From Gammaproteobacteria bacterium (lineage in GTDB: Bacteria > Pseudomonadota > Gammaproteobacteria > Steroidobacterales > Steroidobacteraceae), in assembly GCA_016874235.1 (NCBI GenBank), contig VGUJ01000014.1, positions 1 to 43,376 of the forward strand: DNA of 43,376 nucleotides, in the 5' to 3' direction. Positions within the stretch are counted from its first letter, which is position 1, and each line of letters starts with the position of its first letter. Positions 26,884 through 36,809 of this stretch are shown piece after piece. The notes under the pieces were generated by a model. It was not told the DNA's origin, did no database searches, and worked only from the letters and a program-made list of their open reading frames with translations. Position numbers and translations under genes: made by a program.

Positions 26884-27576
26884 TCATCGACTTCGCGCCT
26901 CGATCGGATCATCGTCGTCGAGCTGCTTCAGGAATGACGGGCCCCCGAGCGCCCGCATCTGCCCCATGATGCTGTCGCGTCGCTTCTGGACGTAGTTCGA
27001 CGGTCGATCTGCGCGGAATCGTTTCGGGTTCGGCAGCACGGCGGCCAGTGTCGCAGCCTCCCGGCGCGTGAGTCGTGAGGCGTCCTTGACAAAAAATCTT
27101 TGAGCAGCCGCCTGAATGCCGTAAGTGCCGGGCCCGAACTCGGCCAGGTTGAGGTAGACCTCCAAGATTCGTTCTTTGGGCCATACCGCCTCGATGAGGA
27201 CGGTGAAGTACACCTCGAGGCCTTTACGCGCCCAGCTACGCCCCGACCAAAGAAAAAGGTTCTTGGCTACCTGCTGCGAGATAGTGCTGGCCCCACGCTT
27301 GCGCTTGCTTTTGGCGTTGTGTTGAACAGCCTTGCGGATCGACTCGAAATCGAAGCCAGCATGGAAAGGAAACTGCTGATCTTCAGCCGCGATGGCTGCC
27401 ATCGCCGCATGCGGGGAGATACGCTCGAGCGGCTCCCAGTCGTAAGTGTTCGAGTAACGAAAATCGCCTTGTCCCAAAGCCGCAGCGCGGGTGGCGATCA
27501 TGAAAGCCGACGTCGGTGGCGGCACCCAGCGCAACAGCACCACGAGTGCAATCGAGGCGCCGACTGCGATTAGCAC
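26884..27576 (-). CDS. mtgA: Monofunctional peptidoglycan glycosyltransferase
   Basis: This protein of about 230 residues has one N-terminal membrane helix and a GT51 domain. The catalytic region AIAAEDQQFPFHAGFD is present, as are RGASTISQQVAKNLFLW, RKGLEVYFTVLIEAVWPKER and EVYLNLAEFGPGTYGI. It polymerises lipid II glycan strands in the periplasm. The start is uncertain: GTG 27576 lacks a ribosome-binding site, and the frame stays open upstream with a basic stretch ([15 protein letters not shown]) typical of the cytoplasmic head of MtgA. It may therefore start inside or at the end of ppiB, from which it lies 35 bases downstream. It converges on metH. Confidence 0.92.
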   Translation of the reverse strand: MLIAVGASIALVVLLRWVPPPTSAFMIATRAAALGQGDFRYSNTYDWEPLERISPHAAMAAIAAEDQQFPFHAGFDFESIRKAVQHNAKSKRKRGASTISQQVAKNLFLWSGRSWARKGLEVYFTVLIEAVWPKERILEVYLNLAEFGPGTYGIQAAAQRFFVKDASRLTRREAATLAAVLPNPKRFRADRPSNYVQKRRDSIMGQMRALGGPSFLKQLDDDDPIEARSR

Positions 27577-27611
27577 GGCGCGCAGTAGCCAACGACCGAC
27601 TCGGGCGAAAC

Positions 27612-28103
27612 TCAGGCGGCGTTCTCTCGGGTGACTGAGTCGATCACCACGTCATCTACGGGAACATCGCCATGGCCGCGGCGACGCGTGGTCGGCACCT
27701 GCGCGATGGCATCGACGACATCCATTCCTGCCGTCACGCGTCCAAAGACGGCATAGCCGTAGTTACCGGGCTGATGGTTCAGGAAATCGTTATCGACGAG
27801 GTTGATGAAAAACTGCGAGGTGGCGCTGTGTACGTCGCTGGTGCGCGCCATGGCGAGCGTGCCGCGCAGGTTTTCGAGTCCGTTGGTCGCTTCGTTATGA
27901 ATGGGTGGCCGCGTATCTTTTTGTTCCATGCCCGGAGCAAAGCCGCCGCCTTGAATCATGAAGCCGGGAATCACGCGGTGAAAAAGGGTCCCGTCGAAAT
28001 GACCGTCGTCGACGTAGCGTAAAAAATTGGCACAGGACTCAGGTGCTTCTTTTTCGTAAAGCTCGACGGTGAACTCTCCGGCACGGGTCTTGAACTTGAG
28101 CAT
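27612..28103 (-). CDS. ppiB: Peptidyl-prolyl cis-trans isomerase, cyclophilin type
   Basis: ATG 28103, with GGAAG about 6 bases upstream, gives 163 residues, the usual length of cytosolic cyclophilin B. The core motifs [35 protein letters not shown] and [18 protein letters not shown] are present. It speeds proline isomerisation during protein folding. There is no signal peptide. The frame extends 12 codons upstream, but those lack family similarity. It lies between prmC and mtgA on the same strand. Confidence 0.95.
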   Translation of the reverse strand: MLKFKTRAGEFTVELYEKEAPESCANFLRYVDDGHFDGTLFHRVIPGFMIQGGGFAPGMEQKDTRPPIHNEATNGLENLRGTLAMARTSDVHSATSQFFINLVDNDFLNHQPGNYGYAVFGRVTAGMDVVDAIAQVPTTRRRGHGDVPVDDVVIDSVTRENAA

Positions 28104-28145
28104 GCGTAACTTCCGTTGACTTAAAAATAGTGGGGGCACTCGGCG

Positions 28146-29081
28146 TCAGGGCCATTGACCCTCGGTCACGCGCTCCTGACCCGACAGGTCTAGATGAGAG
28201 ACTACGTGAGCGAAACCCCGCGCGACAAGTTTTGAACGCAGTGCTTCGCCTTGTCGGATGCCATGTTCCAGCAGTAACCGACCCCCGTGTTCGAGATGCC
28301 GCGGTGCTTCGTCGATCAGATGATGAAGGTCGCGGAGGGCGTCGGGTCCGGGCGTCAGCGCCTCGCGAGGTTCGTGACGCAGCGAGTCACCGCCGAGTAA
28401 CGGGTCGTCTGCCGAAACATAAGGGGGATTGGACACCACGATATCGAAATGTCGATCGACGATGGGCCCGAACCAATCACCCTGCAACAACTCGAGATTG
28501 GATGCGGCATGACGTGAGGCGTTACGCCGAGCGACGATGAGCGCTTCCGAGGACCTCTCGATGGCGGTCACACGCCAACCCGGACGCTCGTGCGCGAGCG
28601 CGATGGCGATGGCGCCTGAGCCGGTACCCAAATCGAGGATGCGGGGTAGGGCATTGCCGGCGCGCTCGAGTGCATCGCCGATGCATAGCGCTCGTTCGAC
28701 GAGCAGCTCGGTCTCGGGTCGCGGCACGAGTACGGCTGGACTGACTTCGAAGTTGAGCGACCAGAATTCTCGCTCGCCGATCAGATACGCGAGGGGTTCT
28801 CCTCGGCATCGCCTCGCGAGCCACTCCTCGACGTGGGTGCGCTCGGTGCTCGACAGCACGCGATCGGGGTCCGTGTAGAGCGTGCTTCGCGGCAGTCCAA
28901 GACAGGAGAGAACCAAGGCTTCTGCCTCACGCAAGGCGTCGAAGTGAGGCGCATGACCCGCAGCGACATGAGTTGGAGTGCGTCGCGTCGTCTCGAGTGC
29001 CGAGGCCGCTGCGGCGATGATGTCGCGAAGGCGAGTAGGCAGATCTCTCGGGGCTGACGGTGTAACCGAATTTTGCTGCAT
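28146..29081 (-). CDS. prmC: Release factor glutamine N5-methyltransferase
   Basis: ATG 29081 gives 311 residues; a GTG at 29129 is an alternative start, and neither has a clear ribosome-binding site. An N-terminal helical domain is followed by LAYLIGEREFWSLNFEVSP, SAM motif I ILDLGTGSGAIAIALA, and the substrate-binding NPPYVSADD near residue 217. PrmC methylates the Gln of the GGQ motif in release factors, and prfA lies just upstream on the same strand. The usual tight prfA-prmC coupling is broken here by an oppositely oriented membrane gene. Confidence 0.95.
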   Translation of the reverse strand: MQQNSVTPSAPRDLPTRLRDIIAAAASALETTRRTPTHVAAGHAPHFDALREAEALVLSCLGLPRSTLYTDPDRVLSSTERTHVEEWLARRCRGEPLAYLIGEREFWSLNFEVSPAVLVPRPETELLVERALCIGDALERAGNALPRILDLGTGSGAIAIALAHERPGWRVTAIERSSEALIVARRNASRHAASNLELLQGDWFGPIVDRHFDIVVSNPPYVSADDPLLGGDSLRHEPREALTPGPDALRDLHHLIDEAPRHLEHGGRLLLEHGIRQGEALRSKLVARGFAHVVSHLDLSGQERVTEGQWP

Positions 29082-29131
29082 GGCAGCGCTAGTTTGGCAC
29101 GATCGGCCATGGGCTCTGCTAGATTGCACGG

Positions 29132-29914
29132 GTGAAAGACAGCACTTTCCCTGCCGATCGTTTGTTGCCGCCGCGGGCGGCCACCCTAAGCGAATCCCTG
29201 GATGCCGGCTTTGTGTTGTTTCGTCGGTCGCTCGTCGGTTGTCTTCCGCTATCGCTCTTGGCTGTGCTGCTCGGGCAGTTACCGTCGGTCTATTTGCTCT
29301 CGACCCATCAGTCGCTCTCGCTTGCGGACTCGAAGGATCTGAATTGGTGGGCGCTCATGCTGCTCTCGGCAGTCGGGACGCTCTGGTGTTGGCTCGCGAT
29401 CATGCTGCGCCAACGGGCCGTACTCACTCCATCGACGCTGGCCGCCGATTGTCGCCTTGCGCTCGTTCGTCTGCCGACAGCGCTCGGAGTCTTGGTGTTC
29501 GGTGTCTGCGCCGTGGCTCTCGGCGTTTTGCTCCTCGTCATCCCCGGTGTTTATTTGATGGTGGCGTTCTGGCCGGCGCTTGCGCTGGTAGCTTTCGAGT
29601 CCGCGAGTCCTCGCGAGGCGCTCGATGGTGCCTTGCAACTTGCGCGGGGTTCATGGCATGCGCTTGCGGCCAACTTGCTGGTCGTGATCATGACCCTGCT
29701 GGGGCTGTTCGTGATGGGCGCGCTGGTTGGTTTGTTCTTCGTAGAGATTCTTCGACCCTCGGCGCCCGGCGCCGATGCCTGGGTGATGGGCTTAGTGACA
29801 GGCTTATTGAGCGCTCTCTTTCAGCCGCTCTTCATCGCCTTCGGACTCGCCGCCTATGCCGATCTGCGAAACCGGCGCGTTCAGATGCCTTCTTCGGCGA
29901 GCAGCTCGGACTGA
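29132..29914 (+). CDS. Integral membrane protein, YciC-like, unknown function
   Basis: This 260-residue protein starts with GTG at 29132, and the alternative prmC start lies just beside it. It has about five to six hydrophobic segments (about residues 33-55, 73-92, 113-140, 143-155, 185-210 and 220-245). Between them is [20 protein letters not shown], typical of the YciC/DUF-type membrane proteins with repeated amphipathic helices. The role is unknown; relatives are thought to act in membrane or envelope homeostasis. Its last 34 bases overlap the 3' end of prfA on the other strand. Its position inside the normal prfA-prmC pair is unusual. Confidence 0.75.
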   Translation: MKDSTFPADRLLPPRAATLSESLDAGFVLFRRSLVGCLPLSLLAVLLGQLPSVYLLSTHQSLSLADSKDLNWWALMLLSAVGTLWCWLAIMLRQRAVLTPSTLAADCRLALVRLPTALGVLVFGVCAVALGVLLLVIPGVYLMVAFWPALALVAFESASPREALDGALQLARGSWHALAANLLVVIMTLLGLFVMGALVGLFFVEILRPSAPGADAWVMGLVTGLLSALFQPLFIAFGLAAYADLRNRRVQMPSSASSSD

Positions 29915-30963
29915 TGTTCTTGTGACAAGGGCTCGATGAGATCTTCGAGTCGACCGTCGATGATCGAATCGATTTGATACAGCGTGAGATTGATGCGGTG
30001 GTCGGTCACACGACCCTGCGGAAAGTTGTACGTCCGAATACGTTCCGAGCGATCACCACTGCCCACTTGAAGTTTTCGCTCGCGCGCCTGAGCGGCATCG
30101 CGCTTCTCCTGCTCCTGGGCTTTCAGCTTCGCTTTGAGCAAGGACATCGCACGACTGCGGTTTTTGTGCTGCGAGCGCTCGTCCTGGCATTCGACCACCA
30201 TTCCCGTGGGGAGATGGGTGATTCGGATCGCCGAGTCGGTTTTATTGACGTGCTGGCCTCCTGCGCCCGAGGCACGGAATGTATCGATACGCAGGTCAGC
30301 AGGGTTGATCTCGATATCTTCAACCTCATCGAGCTCGGGCAAGATGGCGACCGTCACCGCCGACGTGTGTATTCGTCCCTGCGCTTCGGTAGCGGGCACG
30401 CGTTGTACGCGATGCGTGCCTGACTCGAACTTTAACTTTGAGAACACGCTCGAGCCGATGACGCGACAAATGACCTCACGATAGCCTCCGTGCTCGCCTG
30501 CGCTCTCACTCAAGGTTTCGATCTGCCAGCCCTGACGTTCGGCGTATCGGCTGTACATGCGTAGCAGATCGCCGGCGAAGATGGCGGCTTCATCGCCCCC
30601 TGTGCCGGCGCGGATTTCGAGATAGACATTTTGTCCGTCACGAGGATCGACCGGCACGAGCATCCGTCGTAGAGCGATTTCTTCCTCGTTGATGGACGTC
30701 TCGAGTCGCTTCGCCTCATCCTCACCAAGCGTCCGCATGGCCGGATCGGCATCCTGGGTCAGGGCGCGCGCATTTGAGAGTTCATGCTCGAGACTGCGGA
30801 AGGCTGCATACCGCTCGGCGAGCGGGGTCAGCCTCGAGTATTCCATAGATAGTTCACGAAACTGGTTGGAGCCCCCGTCCACTTGGGGATCGGCCAGCAG
30901 TCGACCGACCTCTTCATAGCGGTCGGCTTGGCGATCGAGTCTTTGACGGATGGAGTCTTTCAT
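29881..30963 (-). CDS. prfA: Peptide chain release factor 1
   Basis: This 360-residue protein is of standard RF1 length. The catalytic GGQ lies in [20 protein letters not shown] near residue 236. The neighbouring [17 protein letters not shown] is also typical. It terminates translation at UAA and UAG; its GGQ glutamine is the PrmC target. The codon-recognition loop, PAT type in RF1, is consistent with the reading [13 protein letters not shown] at about residues 189-201. In most gammaproteobacteria hemA lies directly upstream, but here the next gene is the divergent TPR gene. Confidence 0.97.
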   Translation of the reverse strand: MKDSIRQRLDRQADRYEEVGRLLADPQVDGGSNQFRELSMEYSRLTPLAERYAAFRSLEHELSNARALTQDADPAMRTLGEDEAKRLETSINEEEIALRRMLVPVDPRDGQNVYLEIRAGTGGDEAAIFAGDLLRMYSRYAERQGWQIETLSESAGEHGGYREVICRVIGSSVFSKLKFESGTHRVQRVPATEAQGRIHTSAVTVAILPELDEVEDIEINPADLRIDTFRASGAGGQHVNKTDSAIRITHLPTGMVVECQDERSQHKNRSRAMSLLKAKLKAQEQEKRDAAQARERKLQVGSGDRSERIRTYNFPQGRVTDHRINLTLYQIDSIIDGRLEDLIEPLSQEHQSELLAEEGI

Positions 30964-31021
30964 TTGAGGTACCCCGCCAGCGGGACAGCGGGTGGCGCGA
31001 TTCTCGGGGTGCGGGCGAGTG

Positions 31022-31049
31022 CTGACAAGCCGCCCTGTTCCGATATAGT
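31022..31049 (+). promoter_or_regulatory. Sigma-70-like promoter upstream of the TPR gene
   Basis: CTGACA (31022-31027, five of six matches to TTGACA) and TATAGT (31044-31049, five of six matches to TATAAT) are separated by 16 bases. Transcription would start near 31056, only a few bases before the ATG at 31059. The message would then be nearly leaderless and would exclude the GGGGGA stretch that otherwise looks like a ribosome-binding site. Confidence 0.5.
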
Positions 31050-31058
31050 CGGGGGACG

Positions 31059-32735
31059 ATGCCTCGGCACTCTATTCCCGTCTCTCTACTGGTGCTCGGC
31101 CTGATGTCCGTCGGGCTTGCGAGGGCGCAGGAGCCATCCGACATCGCCGCTGCAGATCAGGCCTTGATGAAAGGGGATTGTCGAGGGGCCGTCGAAGGTC
31201 ATCTCTCAGCCGGCATGACCGATCGCAACCCTCGAGTGATCGAGCGTGCACTCCAGATCTCCCGCGCCTGTCGGAATTTGCCTGCGGCCTCCCGATCCGC
31301 CGATCGTCTCCTCGACCTCGATGGCGAAAACGTCGAGGCCCTGCGGCTGGTCGGCTTGGTTGCCCTCGAAACGTGGCGACTCGATCTTGCGCGCAAGGTC
31401 TATGGTGCGTTGCTCTCAAAACCGGACGTTGAGCCCGATCGGGCACTGGCCGAGTTGTTGCCTGAGTTGGCCGAGGGTGATGCGACGCATGCGGCCTGGC
31501 TGGTCCTGCATGAGGTCATCCCTCGCGAGACGGTTTCTGGTGCGACTCTTGCGACGCTCGCACGCATCGCCTGCAATGCCGATGACCTCAACGCCTGCCT
31601 CGCGCTCGTGCAGGCCGCTCGCGCCAAAGACGCGGGGAGCGATGCGCGGACGATCAGAATGGCCGCGGCCGCCTTTGCGGCGATGGGTCAAGAAGAGACG
31701 GCCTTGGCGGAGGCCAATCTGCTCGTGCAGGGCGATCCCGAAAGTCATCGATTTGCTCGAGTCGAAACGTTCACGGCGCTGGATCGACTGGAGGAAGCGC
31801 GCGAAGAGTTGCTGACTATCGAGCGTGAGTCGACGCCGGGTAACGAACGCGTGGCGGCGGAGGCCGATCGCCGCCTGGCACTTCTGGCGCTCGCGACGGG
31901 CGATGAAGCGGAGGCGGAGCGACGTTTCGGCGCGCGCCTGGCAGCCGATCGTAGTTCGGGCGAATCGCTGTACTACCTCGCCCTCATCGCCGAGCGACGG
32001 GGTCTGCCAGATCTTGCCTTGCAGGGTCATCGGCAGCTCATTGCAGCCGGAGCGGGATTACCGCCCCGTGTCCGCGCGGCACAATTGCTTTTGGCTCGGG
32101 GCGATCGCGAAGAAGCCATGACGCTCCTCGATCAGGCGCTACGCGGAGGGCGGGTCGATGCCATCGAAGTCGAAATCGTTCGCTCGCGTGCATTGTTCGA
32201 CGCGGGTTTGACGGCAGAGGCCTTCGAGGCGCTCGATCAGGCGCTCGATCGTTTTCCGGAACATCCCAATCTGCTCTACCAGCGCGCGGTGTTGCTGGAT
32301 GCAGGGAATCGCACCTCCGAAGCCGTCAAAGTATTCGAGACGCTTTTGAAGATGCGTCCGGGTGACGGCAATGTTCAGAACGCGCTCGGTTATACGCTGG
32401 CCGATCGCAAGCGCCAGCTCGGACGGGCCGAGTCCTTGATTCGGGAGGCGGTCGCCCAGCGCCCCGATAGTGCTGCATTCGTCGACAGCTTGGGTTGGGT
32501 CCGTTTTCGTCGCGGTGACAAAAAAGGCGCGACTACACTACTCGAGCGTGCATGGAGACTCTCTCGCGAAGCGGAGATCGGCGCGCATCTCGGAGAGGTC
32601 CTCTGGGCATCAGGCGAGAAGGCGAAAGCGCGGGAAATCTGGGCGAGAGCCCTCGTCATCGCACCCGAATCCAAGCCCTTGCGAGCGACCATCGAGCGCC
32701 TTGCCGACGAGGTCATCAAAACCGAGTCCCGATGA
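31059..32735 (+). CDS. Exported tetratricopeptide-repeat protein upstream of lolB
   Basis: This 558-residue protein has a signal peptide ([17 protein letters not shown], cleavage near residue 24). Many TPR-like helical pairs follow; the clearest are in the second half (about residues 380-540), for example [20 protein letters not shown] followed by [24 protein letters not shown] protein in this position, directly before lolB-ispE, is a known gammaproteobacterial arrangement. It probably acts in the periplasm or at the outer membrane as a scaffold. Its stop overlaps the lolB start (ATGA), so the genes are coupled. The precise function is unknown. Confidence 0.87.
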   Translation: MPRHSIPVSLLVLGLMSVGLARAQEPSDIAAADQALMKGDCRGAVEGHLSAGMTDRNPRVIERALQISRACRNLPAASRSADRLLDLDGENVEALRLVGLVALETWRLDLARKVYGALLSKPDVEPDRALAELLPELAEGDATHAAWLVLHEVIPRETVSGATLATLARIACNADDLNACLALVQAARAKDAGSDARTIRMAAAAFAAMGQEETALAEANLLVQGDPESHRFARVETFTALDRLEEAREELLTIERESTPGNERVAAEADRRLALLALATGDEAEAERRFGARLAADRSSGESLYYLALIAERRGLPDLALQGHRQLIAAGAGLPPRVRAAQLLLARGDREEAMTLLDQALRGGRVDAIEVEIVRSRALFDAGLTAEAFEALDQALDRFPEHPNLLYQRAVLLDAGNRTSEAVKVFETLLKMRPGDGNVQNALGYTLADRKRQLGRAESLIREAVAQRPDSAAFVDSLGWVRFRRGDKKGATTLLERAWRLSREAEIGAHLGEVLWASGEKAKAREIWARALVIAPESKPLRATIERLADEVIKTESR

Positions 32736-33361
32736 GGATATCGGTGGTTCTGCGCATGTCTTCGTTCCGCCCGATTCGCGTGATCACTCTCGGCGTCTTG
32801 CTGGTGGCGGCCTCGCTTTCCGGTTGCGTGAGTCTGCTCGGCGTTCAGACGTTGCCGGCGATGCTGCCAACGACATGGGAGGCGCGTCGTGCCGCCTTGC
32901 AGTCTTGGGGTCGCTTCGAGTCGTACGGTCGGGTCGCGATCGCCCGAGATGGCGAAGGATTTTCCGGATCTTGGCGTTGGGCGCAGCGGGCGCAGCGCTC
33001 GACGCTGGAGCTCGAGGGCCCGCTCGGCGTGGGTGGCGTAAGACTCGATTTCAACGCGGGAGGCGGAGGCGATGAGAGTGCTCGCGTCATCCTCGAGCAG
33101 CAACTGGGCGTTGTCTTGCCCGTTGACTCGTTGCGTTACTGGATGCTCGGCGTACCTGACCCTCGCGAGAGCGGTGAAGAGCGCCTCGCCCTCGATGCTG
33201 CCCGACTCGACAGCCTTCAGCAGAACGGCTGGACCGTGACTTTCAAAGATTATGCGCGGGTGACGGGAGCCGATTATGAGCTGCCGCAGCGCATCGAGGT
33301 GAATCGGGAGTCACTTCGAGTGCGACTCGTCATCGAAGGTTGGCGCGGAGGGGCGCGATGA
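32732..33361 (+). CDS. lolB: Outer-membrane lipoprotein insertion protein LolB
   Basis: The ATG at 32732 overlaps the TPR stop and gives 209 residues; an inner ATG at residue 9 is possible. A lipoprotein signal ends in the lipobox LSGC, with Cys32 as the lipidation site. The mature part fits LolB: WGRFESYGRVAIARDGEGFS, WRWAQRAQRSTLELEGPLG, PVDSLRYWMLGVPDP and YELPQRIEV. LolB accepts lipoproteins from LolA and inserts them into the outer membrane. Its place between the TPR gene and ispE is typical, and its stop overlaps the ispE start. Confidence 0.93.
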   Translation: MRISVVLRMSSFRPIRVITLGVLLVAASLSGCVSLLGVQTLPAMLPTTWEARRAALQSWGRFESYGRVAIARDGEGFSGSWRWAQRAQRSTLELEGPLGVGGVRLDFNAGGGGDESARVILEQQLGVVLPVDSLRYWMLGVPDPRESGEERLALDAARLDSLQQNGWTVTFKDYARVTGADYELPQRIEVNRESLRVRLVIEGWRGGAR

Positions 33362-34278
33362 GCCATGAGGGATGGTCGACGCCCGGGTATGCAGCGTGGT
33401 GGCCCGCGCCCGCAAAACTCAATCTTTGTCTGCACATCACCGGTCGACGGACCGACGGCTATCACGAGTTGCAAACGATTTTTCAGCTCATCGACTTGAG
33501 CGACGAGCTGACCTTTGAAGCGGCGCCGGTCGGCGTGATCGAACGTCGGGACGATGGACTCGCCCACTCGGGCGCGCTCGCGGCCATTCCATCCGACCAA
33601 GACCTCTGCGTCCGTGCCGCACGGGCGCTCATCTCAGCCTGCCGGGCCAAGGGTCTTCCCGAGCCGCCCTCGGGCGTCTGCATTCGCCTCCGCAAGCGTA
33701 TTCCGATGGGCGGTGGTCTCGGGGGTGGCAGCTCCGATGCCGCCACGACTTTGCTCGCCCTCAATCATCTGTGGGCATTGGGGCTGACCGAGGATGAGCT
33801 CGCCGAGATCGGGCTCGCGCTCGGCGCGGACGTACCTGTTTTCGTGCGGGGTCGCTGTGCCCTCGGGGAGGGGGTGGGGGAGCGTCTGACGCCCGTCACG
33901 CTGCCCGAGCGCTGGTTTCTCGTGTTACACCCCGGGGTTCTCGTACCGACCGCCGAGGTGTTCCAGGCGCCTGAATTGACACGAAATTCCCCCGTCCTCA
34001 CAATACCGGCCCTTTTGGCGTCGGGGGGTCGAAACGACTGCGAACCGGTGGTGCGGCAACGCTACCCCGAGGTTGCAGAGGCGATCGACTGGTTGGCGAG
34101 GTTCGCTCCGGCGCGGTTGACGGGAACAGGATCCTGCATCTTCGCGAGTTTCGATTCCGCGGCCGCGGCCGAGCGAGTCGCAGCGCGTGTGCCGGATCTC
34201 TGGCGAGTATGGGTGGTGCGCGCGATGTCGCGGTCCCCCGTGTTCTCCCGGCTGCAGGGTCATCCTTCGCCAAGCTGA
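33358..34278 (+). CDS. ispE: 4-diphosphocytidyl-2-C-methyl-D-erythritol kinase
   Basis: ATG 33358, overlapping the lolB stop and preceded by GGAGGGG, gives 306 residues. GHMP-kinase motifs are clear: [21 protein letters not shown] at the start, the ATP loop [20 protein letters not shown], and the C-terminal [13 protein letters not shown]. It phosphorylates CDP-methylerythritol in the MEP pathway, so isoprenoids here are made by MEP enzymes. tRNA-Gln and prs follow. Confidence 0.96.
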   Translation: MSHEGWSTPGYAAWWPAPAKLNLCLHITGRRTDGYHELQTIFQLIDLSDELTFEAAPVGVIERRDDGLAHSGALAAIPSDQDLCVRAARALISACRAKGLPEPPSGVCIRLRKRIPMGGGLGGGSSDAATTLLALNHLWALGLTEDELAEIGLALGADVPVFVRGRCALGEGVGERLTPVTLPERWFLVLHPGVLVPTAEVFQAPELTRNSPVLTIPALLASGGRNDCEPVVRQRYPEVAEAIDWLARFAPARLTGTGSCIFASFDSAAAAERVAARVPDLWRVWVVRAMSRSPVFSRLQGHPSPS

Positions 34279-34300
34279 TTTTTTTAGGTACCGCGTCTGC

Positions 34301-34375
34301 TGGGGTGTCGCCAAGTGGTAAGGCAGCGGGTTTTGATCCCGCCATTCGGAGGTTCGAATCCTTCCACCCCAGCCA
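34301..34375 (+). tRNA. tRNA-Gln (anticodon TTG)
   Basis: The cloverleaf closes fully. The acceptor stem TGGGGTG (34301-34307) pairs with CACCCCA. The anticodon stem GCGGG/CCCGC encloses the loop TTTTGAT with anticodon TTG at 34333-34335. The T-arm GGAGG-TTCGAAT-CCTTC is standard, and CCA is encoded at 34373-34375. The tRNA reads CAA (and CAG by wobble) as glutamine. Its position between ispE and prs is typical of gammaproteobacteria. Confidence 0.98.
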
Positions 34376-34421
34376 CTCGGTGATTGCACCGTGTGACGCG
34401 TCATTTGATTCAGAGGCACGC

Positions 34422-35375
34422 TTGGACAGCCAGACCCTCGCTCTGTTCACCGGCAACGCGAATCCCGTGTTGGCCCAGGAGATCGCGCGACACCTGATGG
34501 TGCCGCTCGGGCGGGCTGTGGTCGGTCGTTTCAGCGATGGCGAGGTAAACGTCGAGCTGATGGAGAACGTGCGCGGTCGCGACGTTTTCTTGGTTCAACC
34601 GACCTGTCCGCCTGTCAATGATCACTTGATGGAACTGCTCGTGATGGCCGATGCCTGTCGCCGTGCGTCGGCGAGGAGCGTGACGGCGGTGGTTCCCTAT
34701 ATGGGTTACTCGCGTCAGGACCGCAGACCACGCGCCACGCGCTCGGCAATTTCGGCCAAGCTTGTCGCCAACATGATGGCTGAGGCGGGCATCGATCGCG
34801 TGTTGACGGTCGACCTGCACGCTGAGCAGATCCAAGGTTTTTTCGATATTCCCGTCGACAACGTGTATGCCTCGCCTGTGCTCCTCGGTGATGCGTGGCG
34901 TCAGGGCTATGCCAACATGATCGTCGTGTCGCCGGACGTCGGTGGTGTGGTGCGCGCCCGAGCGCTCGCCAAGCGGCTCGACGATGTCGAGCTCGCGATC
35001 ATCGACAAGCGGCGCCCGCGACCCAACGAATCGAAGGTGATGAACATCATCGGCGAGGTGACGGGAAAAACCTGTGTACTCATCGACGACATGGTCGATA
35101 CCGCAGGCACACTGTGCCTCGCCGCGCAGGCGCTCAAGGACGAGGGCGCGGTACGTGTCGTCGCCTACATCACTCATCCCATTCTCTCCGGTAGTGCCGT
35201 AGAGAAAATCAGCAAATCAGCGCTCGATGAGCTCGTGGTGACCGACACCATCCCGCTCTCTGAGCCGGCAAGGACGTGCGGGCGAATCCGTCAACTCTCG
35301 GTTGCGGGTCTGCTCGGCGAGACGATACGTCGAATTTTGGACGAAGAGTCCGTGAGTTCGCTGTACGTCGATTGA
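34422..35375 (+). CDS. prs: Ribose-phosphate pyrophosphokinase
   Basis: The best start is TTG 34422, with AGAGG 5 bases upstream, which gives 317 residues, the normal Prs length. The frame is open back through the tRNA, but that part is not coding. Motifs are [36 protein letters not shown] (ribose-5-phosphate and ATP region) and the PRPP loop [11 protein letters not shown]. The enzyme makes PRPP for nucleotide, histidine and tryptophan synthesis. It lies 46 bases after the tRNA and may share its transcript. Confidence 0.97.
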   Translation: MDSQTLALFTGNANPVLAQEIARHLMVPLGRAVVGRFSDGEVNVELMENVRGRDVFLVQPTCPPVNDHLMELLVMADACRRASARSVTAVVPYMGYSRQDRRPRATRSAISAKLVANMMAEAGIDRVLTVDLHAEQIQGFFDIPVDNVYASPVLLGDAWRQGYANMIVVSPDVGGVVRARALAKRLDDVELAIIDKRRPRPNESKVMNIIGEVTGKTCVLIDDMVDTAGTLCLAAQALKDEGAVRVVAYITHPILSGSAVEKISKSALDELVVTDTIPLSEPARTCGRIRQLSVAGLLGETIRRILDEESVSSLYVD

Positions 35376-35422
35376 GTCCGTTCTGGTCGCGGAACGGAAA
35401 AACATCAACTAGGAGTCAGTCA

Positions 35423-36124
35423 ATGAAAATCTCTTTCGAACTCGCTGCGGAACTCCGCAACGACGAAGGCAAGGGTGCGAGCCGCCGCCTGCGTCGTGAC
35501 GGAAAAGTCCCAGCCATTCTCTACGGTGGCAAGCGCGATCCGCGCATGCTGTCGCTCAGTCATCAGAAGTTGATGACGATCGTCGAGGACGAGAAGTTCT
35601 ACTCGACCATCATCGGTCTCAAGGTGGGCACCGAGACGCAGGCTGCGATCGTCAAAGATCTGCAGATGCATCCGGCTGAGCCGCGGATCCTGCACCTCGA
35701 TCTGCAGCGTGTTCTCGAGGACGAGAAGATCCGTATCCGCCTGCCGATTCACTTCAAGGGCGAGGCGGCCTCGCCGGGCGTGAAGACTCAGGGCGGCATC
35801 GTTTCTCATCGTATCGCAGACATCGAAGTGACCTGTCTTCCCAAAGATTTGCCGGAAGAGATCTCGCTCGATTTGTCGCAGATGAAGCTCAACGAGTCCA
35901 AGTACATCTCGGACATCGCCTTGCCGGCGGGCGTCGTCGCGACGGCCGTTATGCAGGGTAAGGACCAGGTCGTGGTCTCGATCCACAGCCCGCGTGCGGA
36001 AGAGCCCGAAGCGGCTCCGGCCGAGGCTGCGGCTGCGGCGGCCACTGCGGCTCCGGCTGCTGCTGCGGCAGGGGCGGGCGAAGCGAAGAAGGAAGAACCG
36101 AAGAAGGACGCCGCGAAGAAGTAA
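35423..36124 (+). CDS. rplY: 50S ribosomal protein L25, general stress (Ctc) form
   Basis: This 233-residue protein starts at ATG 35423 with TAGGAG 8 bases upstream. The N-terminal 5S-rRNA-binding L25 domain (GKGASRRLRRDGKVPAILYG) is followed by the TL5/Ctc beta-domain. A low-complexity tail of about 45 residues, rich in Ala, Glu and Lys, ends the protein. The long Ctc form is common outside enterics, and the tail is probably disordered. A strong terminator follows the gene. Confidence 0.96.
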   Translation: MKISFELAAELRNDEGKGASRRLRRDGKVPAILYGGKRDPRMLSLSHQKLMTIVEDEKFYSTIIGLKVGTETQAAIVKDLQMHPAEPRILHLDLQRVLEDEKIRIRLPIHFKGEAASPGVKTQGGIVSHRIADIEVTCLPKDLPEEISLDLSQMKLNESKYISDIALPAGVVATAVMQGKDQVVVSIHSPRAEEPEAAPAEAAAAAATAAPAAAAAGAGEAKKEEPKKDAAKK

Positions 36125-36166
36125 TCTCGCGGCGCTTTCAACGGTCTTTTTCGAGAAGACGCGAAT

Positions 36167-36197
36167 GGAGGCCGCCCGACGGGCGGCCTCCGTTTTT
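36167..36197 (+). terminator. Rho-independent terminator between rplY and pth
   Basis: GGAGGCCGCCC (36167-36177) and GGGCGGCCTCC (36181-36191) form a perfect 11-bp stem with a 3-base loop. TTTTT (36193-36197) follows. It should end much of the prs-rplY transcript. The pth ribosome-binding site GGAGG lies just beyond it at 36200-36204. Confidence 0.92.
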
Positions 36198-36208
36198 GCG
36201 GAGGTCGA

Positions 36209-36805
36209 GTGGCAGGGAAATCGCTCAAACTCATCGTGGGTCTCGGCAATCCGGGCGAAAAGTACGCACGGACCCGTCACAACGCGGGCTTCTGGTTTGC
36301 CGACGAGTTGGCTCGTCGGTACGGCGGCGTGTTTCGCGCCGAGTCGCGACACCAGGGTGACATGGCGCGCGTGCGCGTGTCGCTTGAGGGTGGCACTGAG
36401 GTCGATGTCCTTTTGTTGAAGCCGACGACCTACATGAATAAGAGCGGCGGATCGATCAGCTCGCTCGCCAATTTTTACAAAGTATCGCCGGATGAAGTGC
36501 TCGTGGCTCATGACGAACTCGATTTGCCGGTCGGTGTGGCTCGATTGAAGTTAGGCGGTGGGCACGGCGGTCATAATGGTCTGCGCGACACCATCACTAC
36601 GATCGGCGCCGACTTCTGGCGAATGAGGCTCGGCATCGGACACCCGGGTCATAAAGATTTGGTACACGACTATGTCTTGCAGCGCGCTCCGTTTGATCAG
36701 GAGCGCGCCATAGAAATCGCGGTCAACAATGCGGCGGATGTGCTGCCGGTGCTGCTTGCGCAGGGCGCCGAGAAAGCCATGAACCGCCTCCACACACAGG
36801 ACTGA
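36209..36805 (+). CDS. pth: Peptidyl-tRNA hydrolase
   Basis: This 198-residue protein starts with GTG, with GGAGG 4 bases before it. Family motifs are [20 protein letters not shown] (catalytic His24), [42 protein letters not shown] and RLGIGHPG. It recycles peptidyl-tRNAs that drop off the ribosome. It is followed 4 bases later by ychF, the usual pair. Confidence 0.96.
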   Translation: MAGKSLKLIVGLGNPGEKYARTRHNAGFWFADELARRYGGVFRAESRHQGDMARVRVSLEGGTEVDVLLLKPTTYMNKSGGSISSLANFYKVSPDEVLVAHDELDLPVGVARLKLGGGHGGHNGLRDTITTIGADFWRMRLGIGHPGHKDLVHDYVLQRAPFDQERAIEIAVNNAADVLPVLLAQGAEKAMNRLHTQD

Positions 36806-36809
36806 ATTC

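Noticed and set aside
26851-26902. Inverted repeat CGAGGCG/CGCCTCG between metH and mtgA
   Set aside because: The arms are only 7 bp with a 38-base loop and no T-run, so a terminator call is not supported.
28978-29925. A 315-codon plus-strand frame over the prmC start and the YciC-like gene
   Set aside because: The frame 29132-29914 gives a coherent membrane protein; the longer frame gives Arg/Cys-rich sequence without family features.
34209-34421. Extension of prs upstream through the tRNA-Gln gene
   Set aside because: The tRNA folds perfectly, and Prs of normal length begins at TTG 34422 behind AGAGG.
35420-36511. A 363-codon frame antisense to rplY and the start of pth
   Set aside because: It crosses a terminator and two certain genes, and its translation is an Arg-rich shadow.
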